From assembly GCA_948815685.1 (NCBI GenBank), contig CAQJOC010000003.1:4443-18287 (forward strand): a stretch of DNA of 13,845 bases, written 5' to 3'. This document shows, one piece after another, positions 13,329 through 13,845 of this stretch. The notes under the pieces are model-generated. The model had not been told where the DNA came from. It searched no databases and was given only the letters and a program-made list of their open reading frames with translations. Numbering within the stretch: position 1 is the stretch's first letter; each line of letters opens with the position of its first letter. Source of the stretch: an uncultured Eubacteriales bacterium (lineage in GTDB: Bacteria > Bacillota > Clostridia > Oscillospirales > Acutalibacteraceae). A program made the position numbers and the translations under genes.

Positions 13329-13845
13329 TTATAATTCTCTTCATTTGATTCAACCTCGTTATTTTTACTTAAACTATCAAATTTGACTGTATCTTTGACA
13401 TTTAAATTAGAGAGTTCAATATTATTCTTAATTGAATTGTCAGATTCGATTGTATCAGAATCATTTGGATTGGAATGTTCATTATTATCAGGCTCGATCA
13501 CTTGAGGTTTCTCTGTCACTGTCACTGTGATTGGTTTTTGTGCAGTGTTTCCGTAAGAATCAGCAGCTTCGTATGTGACGCTGTAATCACCTGCTGTGTT
13601 AACATCCACATTGCCGATTACTTTAATTTGTTCTTTCGGGATTGAATCTCCGTTTCCATCTGTAGCTGTTACGCAGTCTAATGGGTCGAAAGCTTGTCCT
13701 TGCTCAATTTCTTGGTCGTTTGCATTTATATTAATTTGCCCCCATTTTGCTTTATATGTTGCAGTCATTCTATCGTAAGCATTTGGATTTTCGGGAAGAT
13801 CATGGGCTTCCCAGCCACAGAACACAAGACCGTCTTCTCTTGTAG
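13298..13845 (-). CDS. Cell-surface protein, C-terminal part (InlB-B and DUF5011-like repeats), probably frameshifted
   Basis: The C-terminal part of a larger gene that enters from the right edge. The frame is open to 13845, so the GTG at 13825 is not the real start. Reading in, REDGLVFCGWEAH and MTATYKAKWG are the end of an InlB-B (Listeria-Bacteroides) repeat. They are followed by one DUF5011-type Ig-like domain (EIEQGQAFDPLDCVTATDGN, then NVDVNTAGDYSVTYEAADSY and GNTAQKPITVTVTEK). A serine-, asparagine- and aspartate-rich stalk follows, as in wall-spanning linkers. Such proteins are secreted and attached by sortase. The ORF as read lacks the anchor, which lies in the adjacent frame directly downstream, so the protein would be released or unstable unless the shift is a sequencing error or phase-variable. 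It is unrelated to the particle genes. Confidence 0.85.
   Translation of the reverse strand, partial: TREDGLVFCGWEAHDLPENPNAYDRMTATYKAKWGQININANDQEIEQGQAFDPLDCVTATDGNGDSIPKEQIKVIGNVDVNTAGDYSVTYEAADSYGNTAQKPITVTVTEKPQVIEPDNNEHSNPNDSDTIESDNSIKNNIELSNLNVKDTVKFDSLSKNNEVESNEENYNWLKPEIQNK

Noticed and set aside
13298..13825. Treating the GTG at 13825 as the start of a secreted 175-residue protein
   Set aside because: The frame stays open to the window edge and the first residues are the middle of an InlB-B repeat, so the gene continues to the right.

Overview
The window is AT-rich. Most of it is one long minus-strand gene array that reads as the structural part of a contractile injection system of the extracellular type (eCIS: the Afp, PVC and phage-tail-like particle family). 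The host is probably a low-GC Gram-positive bacterium of Bacillota/Clostridia type. Evidence for this is the strong GGAGG-type Shine-Dalgarno sites, lysine- and asparagine-rich proteins, and a surface protein at the right edge with InlB-B and DUF5011-like repeats and a remnant sortase signal. I cannot name the species.

In transcription order (right to left) the particle genes are: an unrecognised charged protein (11965-10757); one contractile sheath gene (10622-8892); the inner tube (8697-8179); a phage-tail-assembly-type protein with a C-terminal zinc-ribbon-like CPNC motif (7773-7402); a DUF6760-like module in the -1 frame with no start codon of its own (7414-7226); a second tube-fold protein with a coiled-coil tail of about 350 residues (7183-5528); a 964-residue highly charged helical protein (5496-2602); a gpD-like hub (2473-1286); a gp5-like OB/beta-spike protein (1244-558); a gp25 baseplate wedge (532-149); and the first 42 codons of a gp6/J-like baseplate protein (128 to the left edge). 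Sheath and tube would form the contractile body. The tube paralogue, hub and spike would form the centre of the baseplate, and gp25 and gp6 the wedges. The expected ATPase, tube terminator, tail fibres and gp7-like wedge are not in the window and probably lie beyond the left edge.

The most interesting point is at 7390-7434. The tail-assembly gene ends in a canonical in-frame T TTT TTC slippery heptamer. It has an SD-like GAGGTG eight bases upstream and a GGGGA/TCCCC inverted repeat just downstream. A -1 shift there leads directly into the DUF6760-like frame. This is the arrangement of the phage G/GT tail chaperones, here proposed for an eCIS. Also unusual are the tube-coiled-coil fusion, the giant coiled-coil protein in front of the hub, and the purine-rich spacers around the tube gene with an in-frame coding-like segment after the tube stop.

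To the right, 11966-12825 is AT-rich intergenic DNA holding the operon leader and a patch of different composition. A plus-strand tRNA-Arg(ACG) with a near-perfect promoter follows. Next come a 154-bp MITE-like element with 17-bp inverted ends and the C-terminal part of a surface protein whose cell-wall sorting signal (LAKTG, hydrophobic stretch, basic tail) has been put out of frame by what looks like one lost T.
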